The notes under the pieces are model-generated. The model made no database searches and had not been told where the DNA came from. It saw only the letters and a program-made list of their open reading frames with translations. Of a DNA stretch of 64,000 bases, positions 7,755 through 16,300 are shown piece after piece. The stretch's first letter is position 1. Each line of letters opens with the position of its first letter. The position numbers and the translations under genes were made by a program. Source of the stretch: Chryseobacterium oranimense (GTDB lineage: Bacteria; Bacteroidota; Bacteroidia; Flavobacteriales; Weeksellaceae); the NCBI RefSeq assembly GCF_025244725.1, contig NZ_CP104203.1:3968001-4032000 (forward strand). The letters are read 5' to 3'.

Positions 7755-9416
7755 CTAAGCGGTTACAGAATTGGTAATTTCAGTTAAGTTGATGATTTTA
7801 TCAGCCCTCTGAGCGCTAGACTCTCTGTGTGTGATAATTATGGACGTAGCATTGCTGATTTTCCGGTCGATATTTTCAAGGATATTCTGTTCCGTTTCCG
7901 TATCAAGGGCAGACAGGGAATCATCGAAAATAATGATATTCGGGTTCTTAATTAAAGCTCTGGCGATACATATTCTTTGTTTTTGCCCCCCGGAAAGCAT
8001 CACTCCACGTTCACCTACCAGTGTTTTATACTGGTCTTTAAATCCGATAATATTTTTATCCACGTCTGCAATCTTAGCATATTCCACCACTTTTTCATGG
8101 GAAGGATGGTCGATCGCAAAGCCGATATTATTTTCAATAGAATCAGAGAATAAGTAACTTTCCTGAGGAATATAGCCGATGAAATTTCTGTAATTCGTCA
8201 GATTATGATCCTTCAGATTTTTACCGTCAATTAAAATTTCTCCTTCCGTAGGATCAATCAGTCTGCATAAAAGAAGGGCAATGGTAGATTTTCCGCTTCC
8301 TGTTTTACCCATGATCGCAAGAGATTCCCCGGCTTTAATTGTAAAACTCAGGTTATCCAATGCTCGGATTCCTGTATTTGGATAAACATAAGAAACATTC
8401 CGGAATTCAATATCCCCTTTAATAGGATAGTTCTCGAAATTTGTATTGATGACCTCTGATTTCTTGTCCAGGAATTCATTAATCCTTTGCATCGAAGCTT
8501 CAGCCCTTTGGTTCACGGAAGTGACCCATCCCACCATTGAAAATGGCCAGATCAGGATATTGATATACATGAAGAAGTCAGCAATTTTACCAACGCTTAA
8601 TTGCCCGGCGATATATTTCTGTCCGCCAATTAGTATGACAGCCACATTCAGTAATCCGATTACAAATAAGATAATGGTAAAGAAATAGGCTTCGGTTTTC
8701 GCCAGATCTAATGCTTTGTTTTGATAATCGGTAACTTTTATGCCGTAGTTTTTTTTGATATAATTTTCTTTGGCAAAAAACTTCACCACCCGGATTCCTG
8801 AGAAACTGTCCTGTACAAAAGTAGAGATGGCAGACTGGCTCTTCTGCATGATCTTGGACTTCTGATTGATAATTGAACTTACCTTAAATATAATGTAGGA
8901 TAAAATGGGAAGCGGCAAAAGAGTCCATAAAGTCATGGAAGCATCTGTTTTCACCATATAGATACTGGTGATCAGAAGAAGAATTATGAGATTCACCACA
9001 TACATTACACCCGGCCCCAAATACATCCTTACCGCTACAACATCTTCACTTAGCCTGTTCATCAGGTCACCGATGGTTGTTTGTTTATAATCCGTAAGAG
9101 AAAGCTCCTGGTAATGCCTGTAAATTTTATTTTTCAGTTCATATTCAATCCTTCTGGATGCCACAATGATCGTCTGACGCATCATAAATGTGAAAAAACC
9201 TGTAAGAAGTGAGCATCCAACAATAATAGCAACATACACCAAAACCTGTTTGTTAAAACCCAGGTTTCCACTTTTTGTAAGCTCGTCTACCGACTTTCCT
9301 ACAAACTGAACCTTATAAATATTGAAGAAATTACTGGCAATGATGAATAATAACCCCCAAAACAATAATATTTTGTGCTTCCAAAAGTAAGGGTTTAAGG
9401 TTTTTAGCGCTTTCAT
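7755..9416 (-). CDS. ABC exporter, fused permease-ATPase
   Basis: This 553-residue type IV ABC exporter half-transporter (MdlB/MsbA-like) has six hydrophobic segments in residues about 15-300. The ATPase domain follows, with Walker A GKTGSGKST, Q-loop YIPQESYLF, signature LSGGQKQR, Walker B IIIFDDSLSALD and switch histidine IITHRE. The residue after the Walker B aspartate is Asp rather than Glu. In heterodimeric exporters such as MdlA/TM287 this marks a degenerate catalytic site, so a separate partner subunit is plausible. No partner is adjacent. The substrate (lipid, peptide or drug) cannot be told from sequence. It is divergent from nusB, with about 90 nt between the two. Confidence 0.88.
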   Translation of the reverse strand: MKALKTLNPYFWKHKILLFWGLLFIIASNFFNIYKVQFVGKSVDELTKSGNLGFNKQVLVYVAIIVGCSLLTGFFTFMMRQTIIVASRRIEYELKNKIYRHYQELSLTDYKQTTIGDLMNRLSEDVVAVRMYLGPGVMYVVNLIILLLITSIYMVKTDASMTLWTLLPLPILSYIIFKVSSIINQKSKIMQKSQSAISTFVQDSFSGIRVVKFFAKENYIKKNYGIKVTDYQNKALDLAKTEAYFFTIILFVIGLLNVAVILIGGQKYIAGQLSVGKIADFFMYINILIWPFSMVGWVTSVNQRAEASMQRINEFLDKKSEVINTNFENYPIKGDIEFRNVSYVYPNTGIRALDNLSFTIKAGESLAIMGKTGSGKSTIALLLCRLIDPTEGEILIDGKNLKDHNLTNYRNFIGYIPQESYLFSDSIENNIGFAIDHPSHEKVVEYAKIADVDKNIIGFKDQYKTLVGERGVMLSGGQKQRICIARALIKNPNIIIFDDSLSALDTETEQNILENIDRKISNATSIIITHRESSAQRADKIINLTEITNSVTA

Positions 9417-9477
9417 AAAGTTTTACAAATTTACAAAAATGTAGACACACTACGAATTTCATCAATTTTAATTTTTG

Positions 9478-9485
9478 TATCTTTG
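9478..9485 (+). promoter_or_regulatory. -7 box of the nusB promoter
   Basis: TATCTTTG followed by CA matches the flavobacterial -7 element and lies 21 nt before the nusB start. No TTG is found at the usual -33 distance, so only the proximal box is supported. Confidence 0.4.
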
Positions 9486-9506
9486 CACCCATAAAAAGCT
9501 CTTTGA

Positions 9507-10412
9507 ATGTTAGGAAGACGACAAATCCGTGAAAAAGTAGTACAGACAGTGTATTCATACTATCAGAATCCTGTAAAGTTTGATGTTTTAGAGAAAAACA
9601 TGTTCTCAGGAATAGAGAAAATCTATAATCTCTATATCTATCAGCTTAATTTTTTGGTGGCTCTGAAAGAATTGGCAGAAACACAAATAGAAATCGGTAA
9701 AAACAAGTATATCAAAACCGATGCTGATATTAATCCTAACCAAAAATTCATCAATAACCAGGTACTGATCAAGCTTGAGGAAAATCCTGAAAGATTATTT
9801 TTTACAGGCCAGAACAAACAGCTGAAATGGGATCTGCATGATGATTTATTAGTGAAAACGTTTCAGAGAATTACTGCAGGAAAACGTTACCAGGATTTTA
9901 TGAAAGAAGACGGGTATTCTTTTGAAGACGATCAGAAGTTTATCGGGAAACTGTTTTTAAGGTATATTGCTGAAAATGATGATTTCCAGGATTATCTAAG
10001 TGATAAGGAACTTTCATGGTACGATGATCTCCATATTGCCAACTCAATGGTACAGAAAACAATCGGTTTCCTGAAAGAAGATGAAGAAAGCAGAACTTTA
10101 ATTAAAATGATTAAAGATGAAGAAGATAAAACTTTCGCAGCAAAACTTCTTAGAGATACGCTGAACAACTGGGAAGCGAATGAGAAAAAACTGAGCGAAA
10201 GACTGGAAAACTGGGATCTGGAAAGAGTATCTTTAATGGATAAAGTAATTTTGTCGACTGCTATTTCGGAACTGGATAATTTTCCTTTTACCCCTTCAAG
10301 AGTTATTATCAATGAATATATTGAAATTGCGAAAGTGTTTGCAACGGACCGTTCCAATATCTTCATTAACGGAATTTTGGATAAATATTGTAAAGATCAA
10401 AATAGAATTTAA
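9507..10412 (+). CDS. nusB: transcription antitermination factor NusB
   Basis: NusB binds boxA RNA with NusE (S10) and supports antitermination in rRNA operons. The 301-residue protein is about twice the size of the enterobacterial one, which is usual in Bacteroidota, where an extra helical N-terminal region precedes the NusB core. The N-terminus MLGRRQIREKVVQTVYSYYQ and the C-terminal core (LMDKVILSTAISELDNFPFT, then INEYIEIAKVFATDRSNIFI and NGILDKY) are both typical. The DUF1573 lipoprotein gene starts one base after the stop, and yajC follows, a gene order conserved in Flavobacteriia. It is likely the first gene of a nusB-DUF1573-yajC operon. Confidence 0.95.
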   Translation: MLGRRQIREKVVQTVYSYYQNPVKFDVLEKNMFSGIEKIYNLYIYQLNFLVALKELAETQIEIGKNKYIKTDADINPNQKFINNQVLIKLEENPERLFFTGQNKQLKWDLHDDLLVKTFQRITAGKRYQDFMKEDGYSFEDDQKFIGKLFLRYIAENDDFQDYLSDKELSWYDDLHIANSMVQKTIGFLKEDEESRTLIKMIKDEEDKTFAAKLLRDTLNNWEANEKKLSERLENWDLERVSLMDKVILSTAISELDNFPFTPSRVIINEYIEIAKVFATDRSNIFINGILDKYCKDQNRI

Positions 10413-10413
10413 C

Positions 10414-10935
10414 ATGAAAAAGACATTATCAATCATCGCTTTGTCTATCATAGGACTGGGTCTGGTATCTTGTAAAAAAGAAAACCAGCAAGCTGCTACA
10501 GGAACAGAAGTTGCTAATACTACAGATTCTACAGCGGGTGCAACCAATTTAGCTCCGACTAATTCTGCAACGGCACCGGTTTCTGCTGAAACAGCTGCTG
10601 CAGCTCCGGTTTCTAACCAGCCATTAACATCTGTGGCCCTGTCTGAAAGTAACTTCGATTTTGGAAACATCAAAAAAGGAGATAAAGTACAGCACATTTA
10701 CGAAATCACAAATACAGGAAAAAATCCTTTAGTGATCTCTGAAGTAAAGCCTGGATGCGGATGTACAGCTCCTGATTTTACAAAAGATCCTATCCTTCCT
10801 GGTAAAAAAGGAAACATTACGTTGCATTTTGATTCTTCAAGCTTCGACGGAAACGTTCAGAAGTATGCAGATGTATTTGCAAACGTAGATAAAGCTCCTA
10901 TTAAATTAACGTTCACAGCGAACATTCAACCGTAA
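10414..10935 (+). CDS. DUF1573 lipoprotein
   Basis: This 173-residue lipoprotein begins at 10414, directly after nusB, with the signal MKKTLSIIALSIIGLGLVSC (lipidated cysteine at 20). A Thr/Ala-rich linker spans residues 25-70. The DUF1573 domain, an Ig-like (ASPM/SPD-2/hydin-type) fold, follows: FDFGNIKKGDKVQHIYEITN, then VKPGCGCTAPDFTKDPILPG and GNITLHFDSSSFDG. The GCGCT motif is the usual family signature. It is thought to sit in the periplasm or outer membrane; a molecular role is not established. Spacing to nusB (1 nt) and yajC (4 nt) supports co-transcription. Confidence 0.88.
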   Translation: MKKTLSIIALSIIGLGLVSCKKENQQAATGTEVANTTDSTAGATNLAPTNSATAPVSAETAAAAPVSNQPLTSVALSESNFDFGNIKKGDKVQHIYEITNTGKNPLVISEVKPGCGCTAPDFTKDPILPGKKGNITLHFDSSSFDGNVQKYADVFANVDKAPIKLTFTANIQP

Positions 10936-10939
10936 TTAT

Positions 10940-11302
10940 ATGTTGACAATCTTTTTACAGGCACAGCCACAGGGATCTTCATCAATGATGCTGATCATGA
11001 TGGGGGTGATGTTTGTCGGGTTTTATTTCCTGATGATAAGACCGCAGATGAGAAAACAGAAACAGGAGAAAAGCTTCCAGGAAACCTTAAAAGTCGGAAC
11101 CAGAGTGGTGCTTACTTCAGGTCTTCACGGAAGAATTGCCCAGGTTCAGGATGACGGATTCGTGATCGAAACTTTATCCGGAAAACTGAAATTCGAAAAA
11201 GCGGCTGTTTCAAGAGAATTTACTGAAGCCCGTTTCGGAGATAAAGCAAAAGCGGCTGATAAAACAGCTGAGAAAAAAGAAATCGAAACTGAGAAAAAAT
11301 AA
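10940..11302 (+). CDS. yajC: preprotein translocase subunit YajC
   Basis: YajC is the small single-pass membrane subunit that associates with SecDF and assists Sec-dependent export. The 120-residue protein has one N-terminal transmembrane helix (MLIMMGVMFVGFYFLMIRPQ) followed by the family hallmark MRKQKQEKSFQETLKVGTRV and the small beta domain (VVLTSGLHGRIAQVQDDGFV). The tail is charged and Lys/Glu-rich. It is the last gene of the nusB-DUF1573-yajC run and ends just before a very strong GC-rich hairpin. Confidence 0.95.
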   Translation: MLTIFLQAQPQGSSSMMLIMMGVMFVGFYFLMIRPQMRKQKQEKSFQETLKVGTRVVLTSGLHGRIAQVQDDGFVIETLSGKLKFEKAAVSREFTEARFGDKAKAADKTAEKKEIETEKK

Positions 11303-11323
11303 TTTTCTGGTTTGAAAATATGG

Positions 11324-11363
11324 GCCCGGCGCGGTGAACGAAGTTCACCGCGCCGGGCTTTTT
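11324..11363 (+). terminator. 16-bp GC-rich hairpin, terminator or REP-like
   Basis: The left arm GCCCGGCGCGGTGAAC (11324-11339) pairs perfectly with 11343-11358 across a GAA loop, followed by five T. It can end transcription of the nusB-yajC operon. Its GC content is far above the surroundings, which is unusual for a terminator in this genome. Confidence 0.7.
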
Positions 11364-11386
11364 ATAAGCATAAATGCATTTTTTTA

Positions 11387-11554
11387 TTTAACGCAAAGTC
11401 TAATTGTAGTGCCATATATTCTAAGATTGTAAAGAAAAATCAATCAAAGATTGATTCTATTAAGCGTGCACATAAAATTATGCTTAATCAGTGACGAAGT
11501 CACACTTCTTTGCTCCCTTAAATTACCACAGCTAAAATTTAATCTTTGCGTAAA
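11387..11554. repeat. MITE-like noncoding element with inverted ends
   Basis: The end sequences TTTAACGCAAAGTCTAA (11387) and, reversed, TTTACGCAAAGATTAA (11539-11554) form imperfect terminal inverted repeats around about 135 nt of noncoding DNA. That DNA also contains a GTGACGAAGTCAC hairpin (11491-11503) and an AATCAATCAAAGATTGATT palindrome. No credible gene is inside. The structure is compatible with a small nonautonomous element, but only one copy is visible in this window. Confidence 0.4.
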
Positions 11555-11654
11555 AAAAAACTCAGCTACTTCACATTTTATTTAGCTTGATAAAAATCCC
11601 TCAACCTTTTTTAAAATTCATGTTTCATAAAATCAAATAAAATATCTTTGCAGG

Positions 11655-12389
11655 ATGAATCAAAATACAGGCAAAACCGTTCTCATTTTAGGCGCCAACT
11701 CAGACGTAGCCAAACAATGCATCAAACAGTACCTTGAAAAGGGTTTTTCTGTGATGGCTGCCTCACGTAATACGGTTTCACTTCAGAAATTTGTTGGAGA
11801 TCATCACCTTGATCCATTAAAAATAACAGTTCTTTATTTTGATGCTTTAGATTTTGATTCTCATCAGAAATTTTATGATGAACTTCCTGTAAAACCTCAT
11901 ATCGTTGTGTATGCAGCAGGCTTTTTGGTAGATAACGAAAAGGCTCTGAGGAATTTTAAAGGAGCACAACAAATGATGATGGTTAATTATATGGGAGCTG
12001 TCTCCATCCTTAATATCATCGCTACGGATGAAAGCAATAGAAATCTGGAAAGAATTATAGGGTTGTCTTCTCTTTCGGGGGTAAGGGGAAGAAAAAGCAA
12101 TTTCGTGTACGGAAGTACAAAAGCGGCTTTTACAACCTATTTGGCAGGTTTAAGACAGGAACTGGCTTCAAGAGAGATTAAAGTCAATGCTTTGGTGATT
12201 GGCTATATCAGAACCAAGATCAATGAAGGACTCCAGCTTAATGAATCCCTGATCATGGAACCGAATTATGTGGCAAAATATATCGTCAACGCCGGAAATT
12301 CCTTTACCATTGTCCCGAATTTAAAATGGAAGATGATTTATATGATTTTAAAAATACTGCCGGAAAGTTTGGTGGCAAAGCTGCCTTAA
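11655..12389 (+). CDS. short-chain dehydrogenase/reductase
   Basis: This 244-residue SDR-family oxidoreductase has an N-terminal NAD(P)-binding turn reading VLILGANSDVAKQC (a loose form of GxxxGxG), a central YAAG element in IVVYAAGFLVDNEKA, catalytic Ser near LSSLSGVRG and the Y-x3-K pair in YGSTKAAF. The substrate is unknown. The C-terminal segment (NLKWKMIYMILKILPESLVA) is hydrophobic and may contact the membrane, as in SDRs acting on lipid or polyprenyl substrates (for example DprE2-like enzymes). The gene is convergent with the next one, overlapping by 4 nt at the stop codons. Confidence 0.82.
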   Translation: MNQNTGKTVLILGANSDVAKQCIKQYLEKGFSVMAASRNTVSLQKFVGDHHLDPLKITVLYFDALDFDSHQKFYDELPVKPHIVVYAAGFLVDNEKALRNFKGAQQMMMVNYMGAVSILNIIATDESNRNLERIIGLSSLSGVRGRKSNFVYGSTKAAFTTYLAGLRQELASREIKVNALVIGYIRTKINEGLQLNESLIMEPNYVAKYIVNAGNSFTIVPNLKWKMIYMILKILPESLVAKLP

Positions 12390-12925
12390 TTTTGCTGCTT
12401 AGAATATTTTTCAAGATAATTTAATATAACATCAAATTCATCATTTTTAAATTCAGATTTTTGTATAATAAAGGATAATGTATTAATTGTATTTATGATA
12501 ACAGTATCATTTGATCTTACATAAGAAACTTTTTCCCAAACGGAAGAGATGGTATAAAACACATTTTTAAATTCAATACTATAGTTATCCAAAGTAATGA
12601 AAGATGGTTCATTTTTCGCTTTGAAATCAGCAATAATCTGATCAACATCTTTTTTAAATTTCTTTCTGGATACAAAATAATGATTGATTAAAATAAAACA
12701 ATATCCGCAGAAAAAAATTCCAACATATTTACATATATAATAAATTAAACTTTTATCAAAATTTTCTATTGGATAAAATCCCAAGAACAAAAATACCGCT
12801 GTAAAAAGTACAATTTTCCACCAGTTTTTTAATGTTTTTCCCCAAACATATTTGAAGTAAAAATTTTGGTTTTGTCTTTCAAATGTTTCGTTAAATGGAA
12901 TTTCAATCTTAATAGTTTCGCTCAT
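12386..12925 (-). CDS. two-helix membrane protein, YcxB-like
   Basis: This 179-residue protein has two hydrophobic helices (about residues 37-52 and 66-85) followed by a cytoplasmic domain: FKKDVDQIIADFKAKNEPSF, then ITLDNYSIEFKNVFYTISSVW and IINTINTLSFIIQKSEF. This layout (two membrane passes, then a PH-like domain with a W near its middle) resembles the YcxB-like family, but the match is by eye only. It is very AT-rich. It lies upstream of ligD's 3' end in divergent surroundings, so context gives no function. Confidence 0.55.
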   Translation of the reverse strand: MSETIKIEIPFNETFERQNQNFYFKYVWGKTLKNWWKIVLFTAVFLFLGFYPIENFDKSLIYYICKYVGIFFCGYCFILINHYFVSRKKFKKDVDQIIADFKAKNEPSFITLDNYSIEFKNVFYTISSVWEKVSYVRSNDTVIINTINTLSFIIQKSEFKNDEFDVILNYLEKYSKQQN

Positions 12926-12969
12926 GGTTATTAATGATGTAATAGCTTTTATTGTCCAAAAGTAGAATA

Positions 12970-14841
12970 TTATTCAGTACTCTGCAACAATTCCAACGCT
13001 TTCATCATATCAATTCCTTTCCCCAAAATAGGCTTAAATAAATCCCCTTTTTCCTTAATTCTTTCCAAAGCATTATCAATCGTAAAATCAGTGGGCTTCA
13101 GGCCGGGTTTAAGCTCTTCCCATTCCAGCGGCATTGAAACGGACGCGCCTTCTTTAGGTCTTAAACTATAAGCACTCGCCAAGGTCTGGCCGGTCCTGTT
13201 TTGCAGATAATCCAGGTATATTTTCTTGTCATCCCTTTTCTGCAGGCTTCTTTCCAGAGTAGTGAGCTTTGGGAGTTTTTCATTGACCTGTTTCATCAGG
13301 ATATGGGCAAAATCTTTTACCTGGTCAAAATCATATTTTCCGCCCATAGGAATATAAACATGAATTCCTGTACTTCCCGAAGTTTTACAATATCCTTTAA
13401 CTTTAACTGACTGTAAAACCTCATTTACCTGCAGTGCAGTTTCAATCACATGATCAAATGTATTCTTCTTTGAAGGATCGAGGTCCAGTACGAGATAATC
13501 AGGATGTTCAAGATCAGGAAGAGCACTGTTCCAGGGATTCATATCAATACAGCCCAGATTATTCAGATAGGCTAAAGTAGCTTTATCATTACAGTAAACA
13601 TAATCAATATATTTATCATTGGATTCAGAATATACTTTGGTTGTTTTGATCCAGTCCGGCATATTATCCCCTGCATCTTTCTGATAAAAACCCTGTTCTT
13701 CAATTCCATTGGGAAAACGGTTCAGAGACAACGGACGGTTTTTGAGATAAGGTAGAATATGAGAGGCAACAGACTGGTAATATTCAATGACCTCACCCTT
13801 CGTAATTCCGTCTTTAGGAAAATAAATTTTATTTTGATTGGTAAGTTTCACCGTATGTTTATCCAGAGTTACTTCTTTCTCTTTTTCGGTATTTTCTGCT
13901 TTTTTTGTTGAAGTTCTAGCTTTCATTTCCTTAGATTTTGGGTTAATCGGACTGATTGTAATTTCTTCCGGTTCCTTATCTTCCCGGATAGCAACAAATA
14001 CGGGATGTCGGTAAATGCCGTCTTTAGTGATTTCGGAATATTTAATTTCGCAGACCAGTTCAGGATTTGTCCAGGTTACAGGCATATTGGTTTTGGGAAC
14101 AGTTTCAAAAGGTGAGGTTTTAATGATCAGTTTTTGAAGCCTTCCATAAAGCTGTTCTAAAGATTCATTATTAAACCCCGTTCCTGTGTGGCCGCAATAG
14201 ATCAGCTCGCCATCAATATATTTCCCCAGAATTAATGCACCAAAGCTTTTCCGGGAACCTCTGGGTTCTGTAAATCCACAGATAATTGCTTCATCTGTTT
14301 CCGTAAATTTTATTTTAAGCCAGTCGGTTGTTCTGTGGTTTTCCACATATAAGCTGTCTGCTTTTTTAGCGATCATTCCTTCCAGCTTCATCTCTTTCAT
14401 CTGGTTGAAAAAATCAATCCCTTTTTCAGGAATATGGTCGCAGTACTTGATGATATCTGTTTCTGTCAAAGCTTCCTTTAAAAGCTCTTTCCGTTGCAGA
14501 AGAGGAAGATCTTCTGTAGAATGGCCGTTCAGCCAGAGAAGATCAAAAACCTGATAGGTTAAAGCAAGATTGGGATTGTCACCGATCTGTTGTAACAGCT
14601 GAAAATTGGGTTTTCCATGCTCGTCATAGGCAACTATTTCCCCGTCAAGGATCATTTTATATTTCTGGTGTTCAAAATCTTCTGTGACCCTTTCAAATTT
14701 GGATAAAAATGAAATTCCGTTCCGGGAATAGAACTGGGGATTTTTATGGCTGAGATCGGCAATAGCCCTGTACCCGTCCCATTTTATTTCAAAAACCCAG
14801 TCTTCATCATCAAAAGCCTTTTCATAAGACTTGGCCAGCAT
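12970..14841 (-). CDS. ligD: ATP-dependent DNA ligase/primase-polymerase part of LigD (frame-separated)
   Basis: This frame encodes the ligase and polymerase domains of the NHEJ protein LigD. The ligase domain has the catalytic lysine in FEIKWDGYR (K20 from the first ATG), then EGMIAKKADS and WLKIKFTE motifs, and an OB fold to about residue 290. From about 325 the LigD polymerase/primase domain follows (YFPKDGITKGEVIEYY, metal-binding YLVLDLDPS, TSGSTGIHVYIP). The first ATG falls inside the usual ligase start (xPMLAKS), so it is probably not a true start: the same frame is open upstream into a Lys-rich linker and connects to the phosphoesterase part by a -1 frame change near A9/A7 runs. Either the product is made by slippage or the gene is disrupted. 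Confidence 0.88.
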   Translation of the reverse strand: MLAKSYEKAFDDEDWVFEIKWDGYRAIADLSHKNPQFYSRNGISFLSKFERVTEDFEHQKYKMILDGEIVAYDEHGKPNFQLLQQIGDNPNLALTYQVFDLLWLNGHSTEDLPLLQRKELLKEALTETDIIKYCDHIPEKGIDFFNQMKEMKLEGMIAKKADSLYVENHRTTDWLKIKFTETDEAIICGFTEPRGSRKSFGALILGKYIDGELIYCGHTGTGFNNESLEQLYGRLQKLIIKTSPFETVPKTNMPVTWTNPELVCEIKYSEITKDGIYRHPVFVAIREDKEPEEITISPINPKSKEMKARTSTKKAENTEKEKEVTLDKHTVKLTNQNKIYFPKDGITKGEVIEYYQSVASHILPYLKNRPLSLNRFPNGIEEQGFYQKDAGDNMPDWIKTTKVYSESNDKYIDYVYCNDKATLAYLNNLGCIDMNPWNSALPDLEHPDYLVLDLDPSKKNTFDHVIETALQVNEVLQSVKVKGYCKTSGSTGIHVYIPMGGKYDFDQVKDFAHILMKQVNEKLPKLTTLERSLQKRDDKKIYLDYLQNRTGQTLASAYSLRPKEGASVSMPLEWEELKPGLKPTDFTIDNALERIKEKGDLFKPILGKGIDMMKALELLQSTE

Positions 14842-14912
14842 TGGTTTAATAAACGAAGCCAGCTTTTTTTCATTCGTTAAAGAATTGAAATTCTGGAACC
14901 TTTTTTCAGAAG

Positions 14913-15515
14913 TTATGACTTCTTTTTTTCCTTTGTTTTTAGGCTTTTTTTTTCCTCTAAAAATTTCGTCACCAGAGATTTTGATGATGTGTTTTCCTCG
15001 GCATCATAAGGACTTTCTGCAAATTCATCTTTATGCTTGATCAGCAGCCATGCATTGTCCTCACTGTTTTTCATTTTAACGAGAGCAAACTCGCCTTTTA
15101 ACTTTTTGCCATGTAAAATAAATTTCAACGATCCAGAATGAAGTTCTTTCAAAAGCTCTTTTTCAGCAGAAAGTTTGGTTTCTTCCAGAGGTTCATAAGT
15201 ACCGCTGTCCCATACTTCTACCTGTCCGGCTCCGTAATTTCCTTCCGGAATATTTCCTTCGAAATCTTTATAATCGTACGGGTGGTCTTCTACCATCATG
15301 GCAAGCCTTTTATCTTGAGGATCCAGTGAAGGACCTTTAGGAACGGCCCAGCTTTTCAGAACACCATCCATTTCCAGACGGAAATCATAGTGAAGACGGG
15401 ATGCCGCATGCCTCTGGATGACGAAAATAAGCTTATCCTTACTTTTTTTCGTTTTGCCTTCCGGTTCTGTAGTTTCGTTAAACTTCCGTTTTTCGTTATA
15501 ATCTTTTAGAGCCAT
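14913..15515 (-). CDS. ligD: 3'-phosphoesterase domain of LigD (first part of split gene)
   Basis: This 200-residue frame carries the N-terminal phosphoesterase domain of LigD, which trims 3' ends during break repair. Family motifs are FVIQRHAASRLHYDFRLEMD, SWAVPKGPSLDPQDKRLAMM, VEDHPYDYKDFEGNIPEGNY and GEFALVKMK. The metal-binding His/Asp residues appear intact. Reading ends after KTKEKKKS at a TGA/TAA in the linker, while the -1 frame there reads KNKGKKEVITSEKRFQNF and enters the ligase domain. Together the two frames would give roughly 850 residues, the normal LigD length. Its first 10 nt overlap the end of ku, showing translational coupling. Confidence 0.88.
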   Translation of the reverse strand: MALKDYNEKRKFNETTEPEGKTKKSKDKLIFVIQRHAASRLHYDFRLEMDGVLKSWAVPKGPSLDPQDKRLAMMVEDHPYDYKDFEGNIPEGNYGAGQVEVWDSGTYEPLEETKLSAEKELLKELHSGSLKFILHGKKLKGEFALVKMKNSEDNAWLLIKHKDEFAESPYDAEENTSSKSLVTKFLEEKKSLKTKEKKKS

Positions 15516-16300
15516 TGCGATGCAGATTTGGATTTGGAATTTTGTAAACTGGCTTTCAGCTGGGCCATAAGGTCAATTACTTTACCTTCTTTAGCTGGCT
15601 CGGCCTTTTTAGCTTTTATATTTTTACCTTTTGCTTTCTGTTTGATGATCTTCATCAGTTCGTCAGAATAAGTGTCTTTATACATTGCAGGATCAAACTC
15701 CTGGGAAAGCTGTTTGATAAGACTTACCGCCATTTTAAGTTCGGCAGGTTTGGGTGCTTTCTGGGCTGGAATTTTGAGATCTTTGTAATCCCTTATTTCC
15801 TGTTCAAACCGAAGTCTGTTGAGGACAAGTATCTCTTCATTATAAGGCCTGATCATGCCGATGGCTTCACTGTCACGGAGGACGAAGGTTCCGATTCCGG
15901 CCATTCCGGTTTCCAGTAATGCATTTAATAAAAGTTTGTAGGCGTTTTCACCATTTTTCTGAGGCTCCAGGAAGTAAGGATTTTCAAAGTATACACTGTC
16001 TACTTCAGATTCCTGTACAAACTGGTCAATGGAAAGTATTTTTGTTTTTTCGGGGCTCGCGGCCTCATAATCCTCTTCATCGAGAACAATGTATTTATCA
16101 TCCATGAGATAACCTTTTACAATGTTTTCCCATTTCACTTCTTTCCCTGTGCTCTCGTTTACTCTTTTAAATTTAATGTTCGAATAATCAGATTTATCGA
16201 GCATGTCGAGGTCAAGTTTTGTCGTTTCTGTGGCGGAGTAGATTTTGACCGGAATATTGACTAAACCGAAGCCAATGGCGCCATTCCAAATTGCTTTCAT
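15506..16300 (-). CDS. ku: non-homologous end joining protein Ku
   Basis: Bacterial Ku forms a ring-shaped homodimer on DNA ends and recruits LigD. The 264-residue protein has the characteristic start MKAIWNGAIGFGLVNIPVKI, the YMDDKYIVLDEEDY region (here MDDKYIVLDEEDYEAA), and the core end RFEQEIRDYKDLKIPAQ. A basic Lys-rich C-terminal tail (KQKAKGKNIKAKKAEP) probably aids DNA binding. Length is typical. ku is followed by ligD with a 10-nt overlap, the usual operon pair. No catalytic site is expected. Confidence 0.95.
   Translation of the reverse strand: MKAIWNGAIGFGLVNIPVKIYSATETTKLDLDMLDKSDYSNIKFKRVNESTGKEVKWENIVKGYLMDDKYIVLDEEDYEAASPEKTKILSIDQFVQESEVDSVYFENPYFLEPQKNGENAYKLLLNALLETGMAGIGTFVLRDSEAIGMIRPYNEEILVLNRLRFEQEIRDYKDLKIPAQKAPKPAELKMAVSLIKQLSQEFDPAMYKDTYSDELMKIIKQKAKGKNIKAKKAEPAKEGKVIDLMAQLKASLQNSKSKSASQWL

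Noticed and set aside
11312..11494. 60-codon open frame starting in the GC hairpin after yajC
   Set aside because: It crosses the hairpin and the MITE-like element, has a low-complexity Lys/Ser-rich translation, and no start context; it is noncoding repeat DNA.
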